From assembly GCA_900642245.1 (NCBI GenBank), contig CAAAJI010000005.1, forward strand, positions 933,274 to 997,273: a DNA stretch of 64,000 bases, given 5' to 3'. The translations under genes and the position numbers were made by a program. Position 1 is the first letter of the stretch; each line of letters starts with the position of its first letter. Of this stretch, positions 42,665 to 52,406 are shown piece by piece. The DNA comes from Fragilaria radians. Its lineage: Eukaryota; Bacillariophyta; Fragilariophyceae; Fragilariales; Fragilariaceae. A model generated the notes under the pieces. It saw nothing but the letters and a program-made list of their open reading frames with translations. It was not told where the DNA came from and did not search any database.

Positions 42665-43954
42665 TCATTGATATTCATCTCTGTTCACAACAATCATGGG
42701 AAACAAGGGAATCAGGGAATCAAAGAATCCACCCCGTATCATATCACCAGTGAAGAGGTGTCCTATTGGTAAAGCTGTCATGACAACTAGTAAACCTACC
42801 AAAAGCCTGGGCTTTGAACCAACCAGTTGATTCCAACGCACTCTTCCCACAAGATGTTCAATCAGAAGAAGACACCCATTCCACCCAAAAAATAGAATAT
42901 TTTTCCCATGAGGTGGGATGTATCTATTGGGCTCACGTGAATTTCTGAGAAACAAAACTGCCCAGACATACTCATGCAATAGGCCTGACACTAAGAATGT
43001 TATGAATGTCGAGAAATTTCTTGATCCGGTGATATACCGATTAGGTTTATAGATCCCTTGTTTAAGTCCGCGATGAATTAAGAGATTCCATCTTCTGCCC
43101 CAAAAATCAGATGGCGAGATCGAGGCTAGCATCGGATTGTCCACAATTGCCTCAGTTTCGAACCCTCCAATAGCTTGAATTATAATACCTACGCCATTCA
43201 TAGTAAATTCTAGCATAAAGCTCAACGTCATAGCAGCAACAAAATTATTGAGCAGATCCTTGACAGTTATGGCGACAAAAAAGTCAGTACTTTGATGCTT
43301 GGATGGAAAAGGTTCAAATTCGTATGGCTTCAAGATGGAGAAAAGGAATCCATACGCTAAAGTGTACTTGATATGGTGTAGAGCTGAATTAGCAATCGAG
43401 GTGACTGAAGTTGATACCATTTTCTTCGATCCATTGTCAATTTTGGGATAATGAATAAAACTGAAATGTTTCAGAAAATCACTAAGAGTCGATGTGACGT
43501 TGTCGGGAGCAAAGCCGTACATTGCTTCTAAACACTTTAAAGTAGAAGTAATAGGTACCGCGACCAAGCAAAGCCGCAGGCATTGCCCTCTTATGTCGAA
43601 AAATTCGATGTACGGAAAAGGTAGATAAAGCAATGCTGGTATTACAATGCCATAGGCAATCAGCTGCTTGGTGTTCACATTTTCAGACTTCACAATCAAA
43701 TAGTAAGTGACGATCCCCAAGATATGAGCGATGCACACCTGGTATAGCACTGTCTAAGAAGAGATGTTAAGCACAAAGCCGGTGAATTTACAATCTAGAG
43801 ATGCCATTTATCTTACCATAGCAATCTGTGCCGATAGATTAAAACTAGGCGGAAGAATGTCGATTGCGTGTGATCCAATCATCATCGAAAGAATTGGGAC
43901 GCGATCTTCCTTCAAAAACTTTTGCTCGTGGAGTCTTTGCAACAAATCCGTCAT
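42665..43954 (-). CDS. wax-synthase-like MBOAT acyltransferase (2 exons)
   Basis: Exon 1 is 43954-43817 (46 codons, beginning MTDLLQRLHEQKF). A 63-nt GTAAG...CTTAG intron follows, then exon 2 at 43753-42665; 408 aa. The unspliced second frame has no ATG start, which supports the splice. Eight or so hydrophobic helices are present. The wax-synthase/MBOAT signature is clear: SPSDFWGRRWNLLIHRGLKQ, then NFSTFITFLVSGLLHEYVWA with the invariant catalytic-candidate His in SGLLHE. Known family role: acyl-CoA-dependent acylation of alcohols or related lipids at the ER (wax esters; related members make sterol esters). The acceptor cannot be inferred. N-terminal exon 1 is hydrophilic and ends at a hydrophobic junction (AQIAM/TVLYQV). 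Confidence 0.85.
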
Positions 43955-45355
43955 GGTAATGAATCAATGCAAAACTATAAATGAGTATCATGAAAATCGA
44001 GTTTGACTTTGTGACGTACTTGACATTTGACTGGTAGCAAAAATCACTTGACAAATTGGCAGACGCGAGTGGAAACAAATCCTTCTAAATCCAACAATTT
44101 GTGACGCACATGCATATAACCAGCATGCATGCTCACATAAGGCATCATCCTTCTGACAAAGAAGAAGCAGTCTCAAAGGAAGACAGAACATCATTCTCAC
44201 AATTGCAAGAGAGTTTTCTGAAACAAATATTGCCGATTCAAGATTCTACCCTAAGCAGCTTCTCAAGAAACTTATGTCCCCTCTCCAAATCCCGCAAAAA
44301 TTGCTATTATAGATGATAGCTGCATTCTAATGAGAAACAACAAACACAAAGCAGACACTCAGAAAACTCCTGCAGATCAATGAAGGAATTCAAAAAGGCA
44401 TCAAGACCTAGTTTAGAATCCCAGATCAGGAAGAAGTTTAGAACAACAACTTTTCTTTCCTCTGAATGCATAATTGTGTAGTAACGCGTGTACTTAGAAT
44501 GAAATACTTTTATCCCTGAATGCACAATTGTTTAGAGAAAATAATGTTGAGACAGATACTTAAATTCTGAGTCAGGTGAAGACTGTCAAATCTCACAGTT
44601 GTTTGACTAAATTTTGATCATGATTCTAGTAGCTCATTTGAGGTAATTGAGAATGAGTGATATTGGTGTAATTAGAGCTTTGAGTTTGTAGGCAAGGATC
44701 ATGACTGGTTGACTTGGATTGATAAGTTCTTATCAATGCAAAGAAATTTCAGTAATCTAGTTTTTTTTCTGGGAAAGAAGTCAATTCCCAAGAAAGATGC
44801 AAAAAAGAGGAATAGACTGAAGATGGCAAGAGGTTGATACATATTTGAGACTTAAATTATTAGTTCTATTGATTGACGTTAGAAAGCGGTGACATTCAAT
44901 ATGGGGGAAAGTATGTGCCCTTTCCTTTTGGTGGCATAGAGTGCAAAACCATTAAGTGCAAGCTGTTATTATCTGTTCTTTTGCAAGTGACCATTGTTCT
45001 ACTTGATCTTTCCTACAATAGTTGCTGCCATCAATATTTTCTCGTTTTGCTACCATTGTTACTTTGAAAATGTGCATTGGTTGTTGTTTTACTATGATCA
45101 TCCTCTATGAGTAATATGTGAATATACGCATCTTGGACAACAAAAGCAAAATTGATTCTCTTGAATTCAGAAGGTTGGTGGTGATGATAAGTTGTTATCA
45201 TCATTTACTCTCCTCAATCAAAAATATTGAAAGATATCTTGTTTTCAATCACAATGGATTATGGTTATGCTCAATATTTCTATTCATGTGTTTCCTTGGT
45301 AATTTTCTTGTGTTGTGAATTTCATGGCAGCGGGTCAAATCTTGCAAAAATAACA
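43955..45355. other. intergenic, 1.4 kb
   Basis: The spacer between two divergently placed genes. A plus-strand stretch near 44690-44830 reads like weak retroelement coding sequence (DWLTWIDKFLSMQ) but is broken by stops and not assignable. Nothing else recognised. Confidence 0.45.
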
Positions 45356-45886
45356 ATGAGACAACGATTCCAAGGAATTCTTTTATTATGTGCCACCCTA
45401 AATTTAGTCTGCGCCTATCCCAATTGGATGAGGTGTGATGTTGAGTTAGAAAGCTCTGAAATCATAATGGGCTCCCATTTGATCGACTTTGAATTTTCAG
45501 ATTACAAACTGTTCATTGATGTGAAAGATATGAATGATCCCCATGCGCTGTGGGGCCGTACATTCGAATACGATGATTCAACAACAATTTTAGCTCGATT
45601 GCATATACCTGAGATCTTTAGGGACTCTTCTTTCATGTTTGTCATGGATACTACCGATGGCGCCACATTGGACCCTCCCAGTTGTCATGGAAAGCGCAGT
45701 GTTGGACGTGAATGGAATACTGAGGTGATAGTTAATATCAATGGAACTTACAATTACATAGATTTATTATCAGGATGGGCAAGGGCTTATGAGCCGGTAA
45801 GGTTGACGCAAAGAACAAGATTATGGAAAAAAGGATCCGATCCTATCGATGACGACAATAACAATAAAAAGGATGAAGAACTTTAG
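45356..45886 (+). CDS. small secreted protein of unknown function
   Basis: 176 aa from ATG 45356; the open frame extends upstream without another useful ATG, and this start gives a clean signal peptide (RFQGILLLCATLNLVCAYPN). The mature part has two Cys (WMRCDV and PPSCHGKR), one sequon (NGTY), and beta-rich segments (SSEIIMGSHLIDFEF, SFMFVMDTTDGATLDPPSC, EVIVNINGTYNYIDLLSGWA), ending in an Asp/Asn/Lys-rich tail. The layout resembles small secreted heterokont proteins of unknown role, from memory. No transmembrane segment after the signal peptide. Codon pattern and signal peptide support a real gene. Confidence 0.7.
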   Translation: MRQRFQGILLLCATLNLVCAYPNWMRCDVELESSEIIMGSHLIDFEFSDYKLFIDVKDMNDPHALWGRTFEYDDSTTILARLHIPEIFRDSSFMFVMDTTDGATLDPPSCHGKRSVGREWNTEVIVNINGTYNYIDLLSGWARAYEPVRLTQRTRLWKKGSDPIDDDNNNKKDEEL

Positions 45887-46196
45887 GATAAGGATTCAGA
45901 TCATGTATCATATAAAAAGGATCGTAACGAAATTTAGAATACAAGCAATAAATGTTGGGATTGTGTCAGGTATGATGAAGGTGATTGGGATTGCAAATTC
46001 AAAGAAGTAACATTAACCTTGCGTCATTTCATGCATCTCAGAACTGGTTAGAGAATATGCATAGTGCCTATCTTCAGTGGATGGAAGAATGATTGGTTTC
46101 CTATCTTTATCATCTAGCGCTATTGCTTAAATTGCAAAAGCAGACATATGCGCTCAGAAATAATGATCCTTGGACATATGAGACAAAAAGAAAAGT
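45887..46196. other. short convergent intergenic region
   Basis: About 310 bases between the stop of the secreted-protein gene and the stop of the PsbP-like gene on the other strand. Nothing recognised. Confidence 0.55.
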
Positions 46197-47140
46197 CTAA
46201 ATATCTATAGCATTATTTCTAATTTTTGGTCTCAATTTCAGTTTGGTTGGTGGAGCTACAACGGCACGGAAAGATTGAATGGTTCGTTGAATATCAGCAT
46301 CTGAGCCTTTCTTCCATCTAGATGCCATGGCACTTCCCACCAACATTACCGCATTATCTGTTCCCTCAGGAATGGTGGCGACCAAAACTCCCCTCCGAGG
46401 TATTTCAGCATTTGTTGACTGTGATAAGTTAGAGAAACTAAATTCGATAAAGCGATACATACCCTCCATTTTACTATTTCTGATCCTAATATCAGTCGGT
46501 GGTCCATAGAATGAAAAACGACCAGTAGGATCAAATAGACGTTCTAGGAAGAAAGATGACTGTAAATCTTCCAACTTGATGCCACTTGTCGGCTTCGTTA
46601 CGGCAAGGAAAGCACCGTCTCCTGTTGCGGCGTCTCTTGTTTCGACATCAAAAACGGATCCAGTTTCCAACTTCCACTTGGAGCGAAGGATACTAAAACA
46701 GCCTTCGGATCGCTTTTGCGGCCTGTTAGAATTTCAGCTGTCACAGCACCTGTTCTGGGATCTTGAGCTACGTCGTAGCCATCTCGGAAGACTACACCTG
46801 TTTGCGGACGACTTTTTCCAGCTTGACTTGAAACTCCCATATTCCCTCCCAAATCGACACCGGTTCGGAGAAAGTTCGAGACATCCAATGTTTCTTGTGC
46901 GGTAGATGCTTCTGCAAGTGCTGGTAAGATCTTGGATACGCCAATTGTACCAAATCCTGATAGAGCTGCCACTGCTAGACGAGAAGCTTGATCGAAAGCC
47001 TCACGTCGAGTCTCCATCATCAATGTCGTCGGTAGTGGAGGAGAAGGCATCTTATTCAAGCTATTTACGCTGACGAATCCATTCACCGAAGTTGACAGAA
47101 GAAGAAGAATAAAAGCAAAGGTGACCATCCGATACGACAT
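46197..47140 (-). CDS. PsbP-like thylakoid lumen protein, interrupted by one apparent frameshift
   Basis: Starts at ATG 47140. A signal peptide (VTFAFILLLLSTSVNG) with Phe at the next position and a following transit-like segment is succeeded by a twin-arginine lumenal signal (RREAFDQASRLAVAALSGFG, ending in ALAEA). Together these are the expected address tags for the lumen of a secondary plastid. The mature protein fits the PsbP fold: LDVSNFLRTGVDLGGNMG, then SDPKAVLVSFAP, then in another frame WKLETGSVFDVETRDAATGD and RFIEFSFSNLS. The frame changes at about 46665-46680 where the two reading frames overlap. No GT-AG intron fits, and a one-base indel would join them. Total about 313 aa. Either a sequencing or assembly error or a young pseudogene. 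Known family role: photosystem II or NDH accessory proteins. Confidence 0.78.
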
Positions 47141-48958
47141 TTCAATTGATATGGTATGTAAATTGTTGTGGCGACATTCAACCCTGCTGACTTGGTGCCT
47201 ACCTCAGTCAGTCAACCAGTCAACCAGTCAACCAGTCAACACGTGATTCAATTACCAGGACTGTACAGTAACCATAGTCGGAAAAAAGTAAATTAACGGA
47301 TAACTGTTAAGGAATCTCAACTATATTCAGAACTAATACATGTAGCCTGAGTATTGGAAATATCCCTTACCTTCATTCAATATTTAGTTTATATGTTTAG
47401 GGTTTATCCGAAAGAGAAACTATAATGTGCGAGTCATAGTTAGTTTAATCCTTCCATCAGTAGTCACAACTTTTATTGCAACTTGTTAGTTCAACTTATC
47501 CTTCTCAACTACTGTCATCTTTATAAAGTGAAGACGCAAGTTCTCAACACCTGCGCTCAAGGTCAATTTAGAGGATGCTATAGCTGCTGTCTGACAAAGA
47601 AGTATGAAACACTTTGATTTGAGGGAAAACGCCTTAACTTTGAAAAAAACATGGTTGACGCATTATGTAATGTTGGAAAATGAAAAAAATAAAGCAAATT
47701 GAATTGCTTCTTGCTCCAAATGGCAATGTTAACATGCAGAAAGAGGAAATTCGGATAAGGAACAAACCTGCATATTGGCACCCACATCACCTAATAATGT
47801 ACGCCTAAAGAGGTGTTGGTATATATGAGACTAAGTCAATTGACTTTCTTCATTCCCAGTAGTGGGCAGGAGTGCCCATAATGGCAAAGGCAATGAGATA
47901 AATAAGACGAATTAGAACAATAAATGACATATATTTTGTTATGCATTACCAAAGTACGTGCGGGCAACAATGGAAGAGAGGTTGTAAAGATGAAGTATCA
48001 TTATATTTGTGTAGCTACCTTCAAAATAAAGCGCCAACTTCTTCCGGTGTACTATTTGAATTTCTCATCATCAGCCATTCAGATCTTAGATTAGATATAC
48101 ATTGCAAGTAGTAACTGATACCAGCTGAGTGTAGGCCTGGGTTATCCTGTAGAATCCAAGATATAAAAGATGTTTTAGAAGGGTTGCACGAGTCATGAGT
48201 TTATTTCATGCTATCTATCTAAGGGGCCTTAATTGTTGCATCCAACAATGAGTTGAGTGACAAAAGATGCTATCAATTGCAGGGTTATTGTTTATCAAGA
48301 AAAATTCTGATTATTGAGGCTGGGATGGAGCTTTGAGGAATAATCATATCTTTCAAAAGTGATTCTAAAAGGATTATAAGAGCATGACATCTCCTTCCTT
48401 TTCCCTGTCAGAGACACCCATATATGGCACATGAGCAAATCACATCAAACTAAAGCAGCATGTCGATAAAGAGTGAATATGCAAAGGCTATTCTACAATC
48501 TGGTAATTTCCTTGGAGAACGCTGAATGCAGGTTCAATGCCTTCCCTGCTATGCTGTGAAATTCTGGTTATGAATTTTCAATGATTCAAATAGCTCTGAT
48601 CTCAGGTTGAATGGCAAAACTTCAGCTTCCTGTTCCTTTATGACTAAACACACGTTCAACAAGCAAATGCTGTGTATATCTGCCATGACTTGTACACCGC
48701 AAACCTTTATATAAGAGCGTTCGTGTGCTTGACAAACAGCATCAGGGGCATTAGTCATACTCCCTACAAGCTTATAGATCAAAACCTATTGTTCAAGTAC
48801 AATAAATACTTGTGGCTGTAACCAAGTATAAAACTTCATTTCATTATTTTCTCCTTTACGACTAAACATTGTATAGTTGTCTGCAAGTCTAATGAATGAG
48901 AGTTCATTGTGTATAAATTGCCACATTAAGATTCAGAAAATGTATTGGAAGCAAAAAG
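47141..48958. other. intergenic, 1.8 kb, with a short tandem repeat
   Basis: Spacer upstream of the PsbP-like gene. The 8-bp unit CAGTCAAC is repeated four times exactly at 47208-47239, 68 bp from that start codon. The minus frame 48549-48782 (77 codons) has no recognisable motif. No other gene seen. Confidence 0.55.
47208..47239. repeat. tandem repeat (CAGTCAAC)x4
   Basis: Four perfect head-to-tail copies of an 8-bp unit. It sits in the likely promoter or 5' UTR of the PsbP-like gene. Probably a microsatellite; any regulatory role is speculation. Confidence 0.8.
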
Positions 48959-50404
48959 CTAGAAGTCATCTCCCCGGCTGACAACCTCTTTACATGTAGG
49001 TCTCATGATTATGGTGTGTTCATATTGTGCCGTAAATGAACCCTTGGCATCACAAAGTGGAGGATAGGGTTGTATGATACCAACATCACATAGATTTTTG
49101 AGAGCGCCCATGTACTTTTCTTGCTTTCCATTATTTCCGTTAACAGCAAACGAACCACCATCTTCCCTTTCCAACCAACGACGACAAAATGCCAAAGTAC
49201 CGAATGTTTTGTTGATGTGACTCAATAACTTTTTGGAGCTCTGCATGCGTAGTGGTACATGTGGTGCATGGAAATTCTTCATATAATGACTGCATTCCAT
49301 ATCTTCAATGACGTAGCCTCGCCCAGTAGATCCAAAGGTCTCAATGGCGTAAATCTCCCCTTCTTCCATACGTAGAGATGCCTCACAACCGTTTTTGACG
49401 ATGGGAACCGACTTTCCACCATGAATTTGGTGCTGACCAATGGAATGGCCATTGAGATTTCGGATACACTTAACTGGATATGTCTTTCCATCCAGTTCCA
49501 CCTCATAACTCTCCATAACTTCTTGAATGGCTTCGCCAACGTCGCATAAACGAACATCAATACCGGCTGTTCGGATTCCAGCATCGGTCGCTTCTCTCAC
49601 TGCTTCAAGAAGTGCGTCATACTTTGGATTAAATGATACAGTCCAAGCACAATCCACAATTCGGCCATCTACTTGCGTTCCAAAGTCAACTTTCATCACG
49701 TCGTCGTAACGCAAGACTGTTCCATCACCAGGATTGGGTGTATAATGAGCCGCGACATGATTAAGACTGCATCCTGTCGGGAATGCGATCCCACGATCAA
49801 GCCCTGCTTCTTGGACTAGCTCGCGATTCTTATTTTCAAGACGTTCACACATATCTGAAAGAGCAATGCCTGGCTTGATAAAAGATTGAGCATACGATCG
49901 GACCTGGCGGTGCACTTCTGCCGCATTCCGAACCTTGGAGTACAAATCTTCCTGTAAGCGATCCATGGCGCGAGATTCTTCAGAGGTTATGCGGTATGCT
50001 TGACTTTCAAGAGAATGTGGTTGAATTTCACCAACGGGAAAGTCTTTTTTGGGAAAGAGATCTGAAACAGGGATGGTGGGGGGATTTGTTTGACCGTGTC
50101 GAACAAAATAATCAGTAAACGCAGTTTCTTTTAAGCCTCGTGCAGGTGGCTTTTGAGTTGGAATTTTTGTTACACCTTGTGGGGGAGCTTTGATGGATGT
50201 TCCATTGGTACCGTCGGTACCATTGGAGGTAGGGGTGGCTGTTACCTTTTTCTTCTTCTTCTTCTTTCGCTTTTTCTTTTTACCAGCTTCCTCACTCGCA
50301 AGTTCTTCCTCATTATCATCAATATCTTCGTTTTCATCATTATCCTCTTCTTCTAATTGCTCTTTTGTTCCTTCATCTTGATTGACCATCCTAGCACTCG
50401 TCAT
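48959..50404 (-). CDS. METAP2: methionine aminopeptidase 2
   Basis: 481 aa from ATG 50404, single exon. The N-terminus is the MetAP2-specific charged extension: an acidic run (DNEDIDDNEEEL) followed by a polylysine tract (KKKKRKKKKKKK). The catalytic pita-bread domain has the binuclear metal ligands in their expected contexts: DFGTQVDGRIVDCAW (two Asp), NGHSIGQHQIHGG (His), EGEIYAIETFGSTG (Glu) and YEHTIIMRPTCKEV (Glu region). The substrate-pocket His lies in AAHYTPNPGD. It ends SRGDDF, close to the usual SRGDDY. Known role: co-translational removal of initiator Met before small residues, and (through the N-terminal extension in animals) eIF2 binding. It lies divergent from the methyltransferase gene, 620 bp away. 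Confidence 0.95.
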   Translation of the reverse strand: MTSARMVNQDEGTKEQLEEEDNDENEDIDDNEEELASEEAGKKKKRKKKKKKKVTATPTSNGTDGTNGTSIKAPPQGVTKIPTQKPPARGLKETAFTDYFVRHGQTNPPTIPVSDLFPKKDFPVGEIQPHSLESQAYRITSEESRAMDRLQEDLYSKVRNAAEVHRQVRSYAQSFIKPGIALSDMCERLENKNRELVQEAGLDRGIAFPTGCSLNHVAAHYTPNPGDGTVLRYDDVMKVDFGTQVDGRIVDCAWTVSFNPKYDALLEAVREATDAGIRTAGIDVRLCDVGEAIQEVMESYEVELDGKTYPVKCIRNLNGHSIGQHQIHGGKSVPIVKNGCEASLRMEEGEIYAIETFGSTGRGYVIEDMECSHYMKNFHAPHVPLRMQSSKKLLSHINKTFGTLAFCRRWLEREDGGSFAVNGNNGKQEKYMGALKNLCDVGIIQPYPPLCDAKGSFTAQYEHTIIMRPTCKEVVSRGDDF

Positions 50405-51023
50405 AAAGAGAATTTATGATACTTGGAGTTACGGGTTTCCCTCCATAATGTACGATGAAACTCATAACCTATTACAATTTACTCAGTTTTGTTTCATTGA
50501 CCATTCAAATTTCTAGCATCTAACTATGCTTACTTCATCCTTGAAAACAATTGAAAGGATTCACTTATTTTTTGGGGCAAAAGCATTATGGAATGATTAC
50601 TTTTGAGTCAAACATGTATCAGGCAAAGCAATCAACATTTTATCTGATAAAGCCTGAATATAAATGTAGAGAAATGTAGAGAGGGGGAATCTGGGGAATT
50701 CGCATTTTTGCGTAATCATGTGAAACGGTGTAGTTATATGTAATTGCTAATCTATCTTGTCATCGTGGAAATGCCGTACGTAAGGGAGAGGTTTCTGAAT
50801 CAGTTAATGATTGGTGAAAATGCTTAGCAACATTATTTGCAACAATAAGTGATACCTGCGATTTTGTTTCTAAAAATGAGTTAGACATTTGCCGGGTCAT
50901 ATACATTCAAATTAATCATCGGAACATTCCCAATTCCTGAATGTGTGTTTTACATCCTCTCAATACTATCTGTTCCCCCCTTGAAGACACTTTTCCCTAC
51001 ACGGATGACCTATACTGAGATTG
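50405..51023. other. divergent promoter region
   Basis: About 620 bases between the MetAP2 gene (minus) and the methyltransferase gene (plus). No open frame of note. It should carry both promoters. Confidence 0.6.
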
Positions 51024-52406
51024 ATGTCATCAAAAGGGGATAAGCTAACACATATCCTTCGCTTTGTGCCACAAGGAAAGGTCTCACTGGAGGATGATGC
51101 TCCTGGATGGGAAGATACAGACGGTCCAACCTGTTGGAAATGTAAGGGAAAGAAAACTGTTCAAACGAAATTACCAAAAAGTGACAAAGCTGTGATACCT
51201 AATGATCTGTCAACAAAGATCGATAGCTCTAATGTTAGCTCTAGTAAAAATAGTGGTAACGCTTTCCTTGGAAGTTTGAAATTCCGCAACTGTCCTGTTT
51301 GTCAGGGTCGAGGATTCTTGAGGAAACGGAAACTATCCATTTCTTTAGGAAAAATTACTCGCGGACGCCAGAAACCTAATTCAAGTTGGCAGCCTCATGG
51401 TCCAGATCCAATAGCTATACTGCGAAACGATCAATGGTCAAAGCTTATCCAAGAAGCAAATAATGAGTATCAAGATGTGATGATTTCCTTAAAGGATGAC
51501 CAGAATGAATACCCAAAATGGCTACCACAACCTGGAGAAGAGTTATGTAATTTGGTTGGGAGGTGGCGTATATTGCAGCGCGTTGGTTCTCACCGGTGGA
51601 CTACAGATGACTTGGTTACTGCCTGGGTGGCATCATCTACTCTTCCTGCCTGGAATAATCAAAACACGACAATGCATTACTTGGATTTAGGAACAGGAAA
51701 TGGCAGTGTCTTGCAAATGGTTACGTGGGCTCTTCTAGCAAGGTCATCATCCGCGGGCAATTCTCCCTCATTCACCTCTATGGGAATTGAAGCAAGATCG
51801 CAAGCAGTATCGCTAGCGCGACGGAGTCTCGCATTTAACCTTGGTTCGGAAAAGGAACATGACTTCGTTACCATTCGTCACGGAGATTTTCGAGACGTAG
51901 TGATCCCATCTGATCATTATCATCTAATAACCGGGACACCTCCCTACTTTCGTGTAGATTTTCATGTGGATCAAATGTCTAGTGCTACCAATAATCCAGA
52001 TGCAGCTACCGTATCCCAGGCCATAATCCAACAAGGTGGTATGCCCACCTCGAAGCAATCTGCTCCTGCAAGATGTGAATTTCGAGGCGGTATTGAGGCA
52101 TATTGTGCTATTGCCTCAAAAGCATTGAAAAAGGAAGATGGTTGCTTTGTAGTATGTGAAAATTGGCTCAATCATGATCGAGTATTGGCAGCTGCTCCCA
52201 CATATGGACTACACATCGTGAGGCAAGTACGAGTGATGGGACGTGAACAGAAAGGCATTCTGTTTTCAGTTTACGTTATGAAATGCTGTAAACTGAATGT
52301 CATGCAAGAGCCTGTCATTCAACAATTTGCCGTCCGTAGCATGACAGGAGAATGGACAAAAGAATATAAGGAATTGGTTTTGAAAACCATGTCTATTCCT
52401 TACTAA
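51024..52406 (+). CDS. TrmN6/YfiC-like SAM-dependent methyltransferase with N-terminal zinc-ribbon-like motif
   Basis: 460 aa from ATG 51024. Residues about 35-100 carry two CxxC pairs (CWKCKGKKT and CPVCQGRGF), a probable zinc-binding unit like DnaJ-type ribbons. The Rossmann methyltransferase follows: YLDLGTGNGSVLQMVTWALL (SAM motif I), MGIEARSQAVSLARRSLAFN (motif II), HGDFRDVV, and motif IV ITGTPPYF. The order and the GIEAYCAIASKALKKEDGCF and FVVCENWLNHDRV segments match the YfiC/TrmN6 group, known in bacteria to make m6A37 in tRNA1-Val. In that group motif IV is NPPY; here it is TPPY, so the amide side chain that normally holds the target amino group is absent. The substrate in a eukaryotic alga is unknown; tRNA or rRNA methylation is inference. 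Confidence 0.85.
   Translation: MSSKGDKLTHILRFVPQGKVSLEDDAPGWEDTDGPTCWKCKGKKTVQTKLPKSDKAVIPNDLSTKIDSSNVSSSKNSGNAFLGSLKFRNCPVCQGRGFLRKRKLSISLGKITRGRQKPNSSWQPHGPDPIAILRNDQWSKLIQEANNEYQDVMISLKDDQNEYPKWLPQPGEELCNLVGRWRILQRVGSHRWTTDDLVTAWVASSTLPAWNNQNTTMHYLDLGTGNGSVLQMVTWALLARSSSAGNSPSFTSMGIEARSQAVSLARRSLAFNLGSEKEHDFVTIRHGDFRDVVIPSDHYHLITGTPPYFRVDFHVDQMSSATNNPDAATVSQAIIQQGGMPTSKQSAPARCEFRGGIEAYCAIASKALKKEDGCFVVCENWLNHDRVLAAAPTYGLHIVRQVRVMGREQKGILFSVYVMKCCKLNVMQEPVIQQFAVRSMTGEWTKEYKELVLKTMSIPY

Noticed and set aside
47208..47239. CAGTCAAC repeats as a CRISPR-like or regulatory array
   Set aside because: Head-to-tail 8-mers without spacers are a simple microsatellite; eukaryotic context.
48549..48782. 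77-codon minus-strand frame
   Set aside because: No recognisable motif, no signal or TM, and weak coding character.
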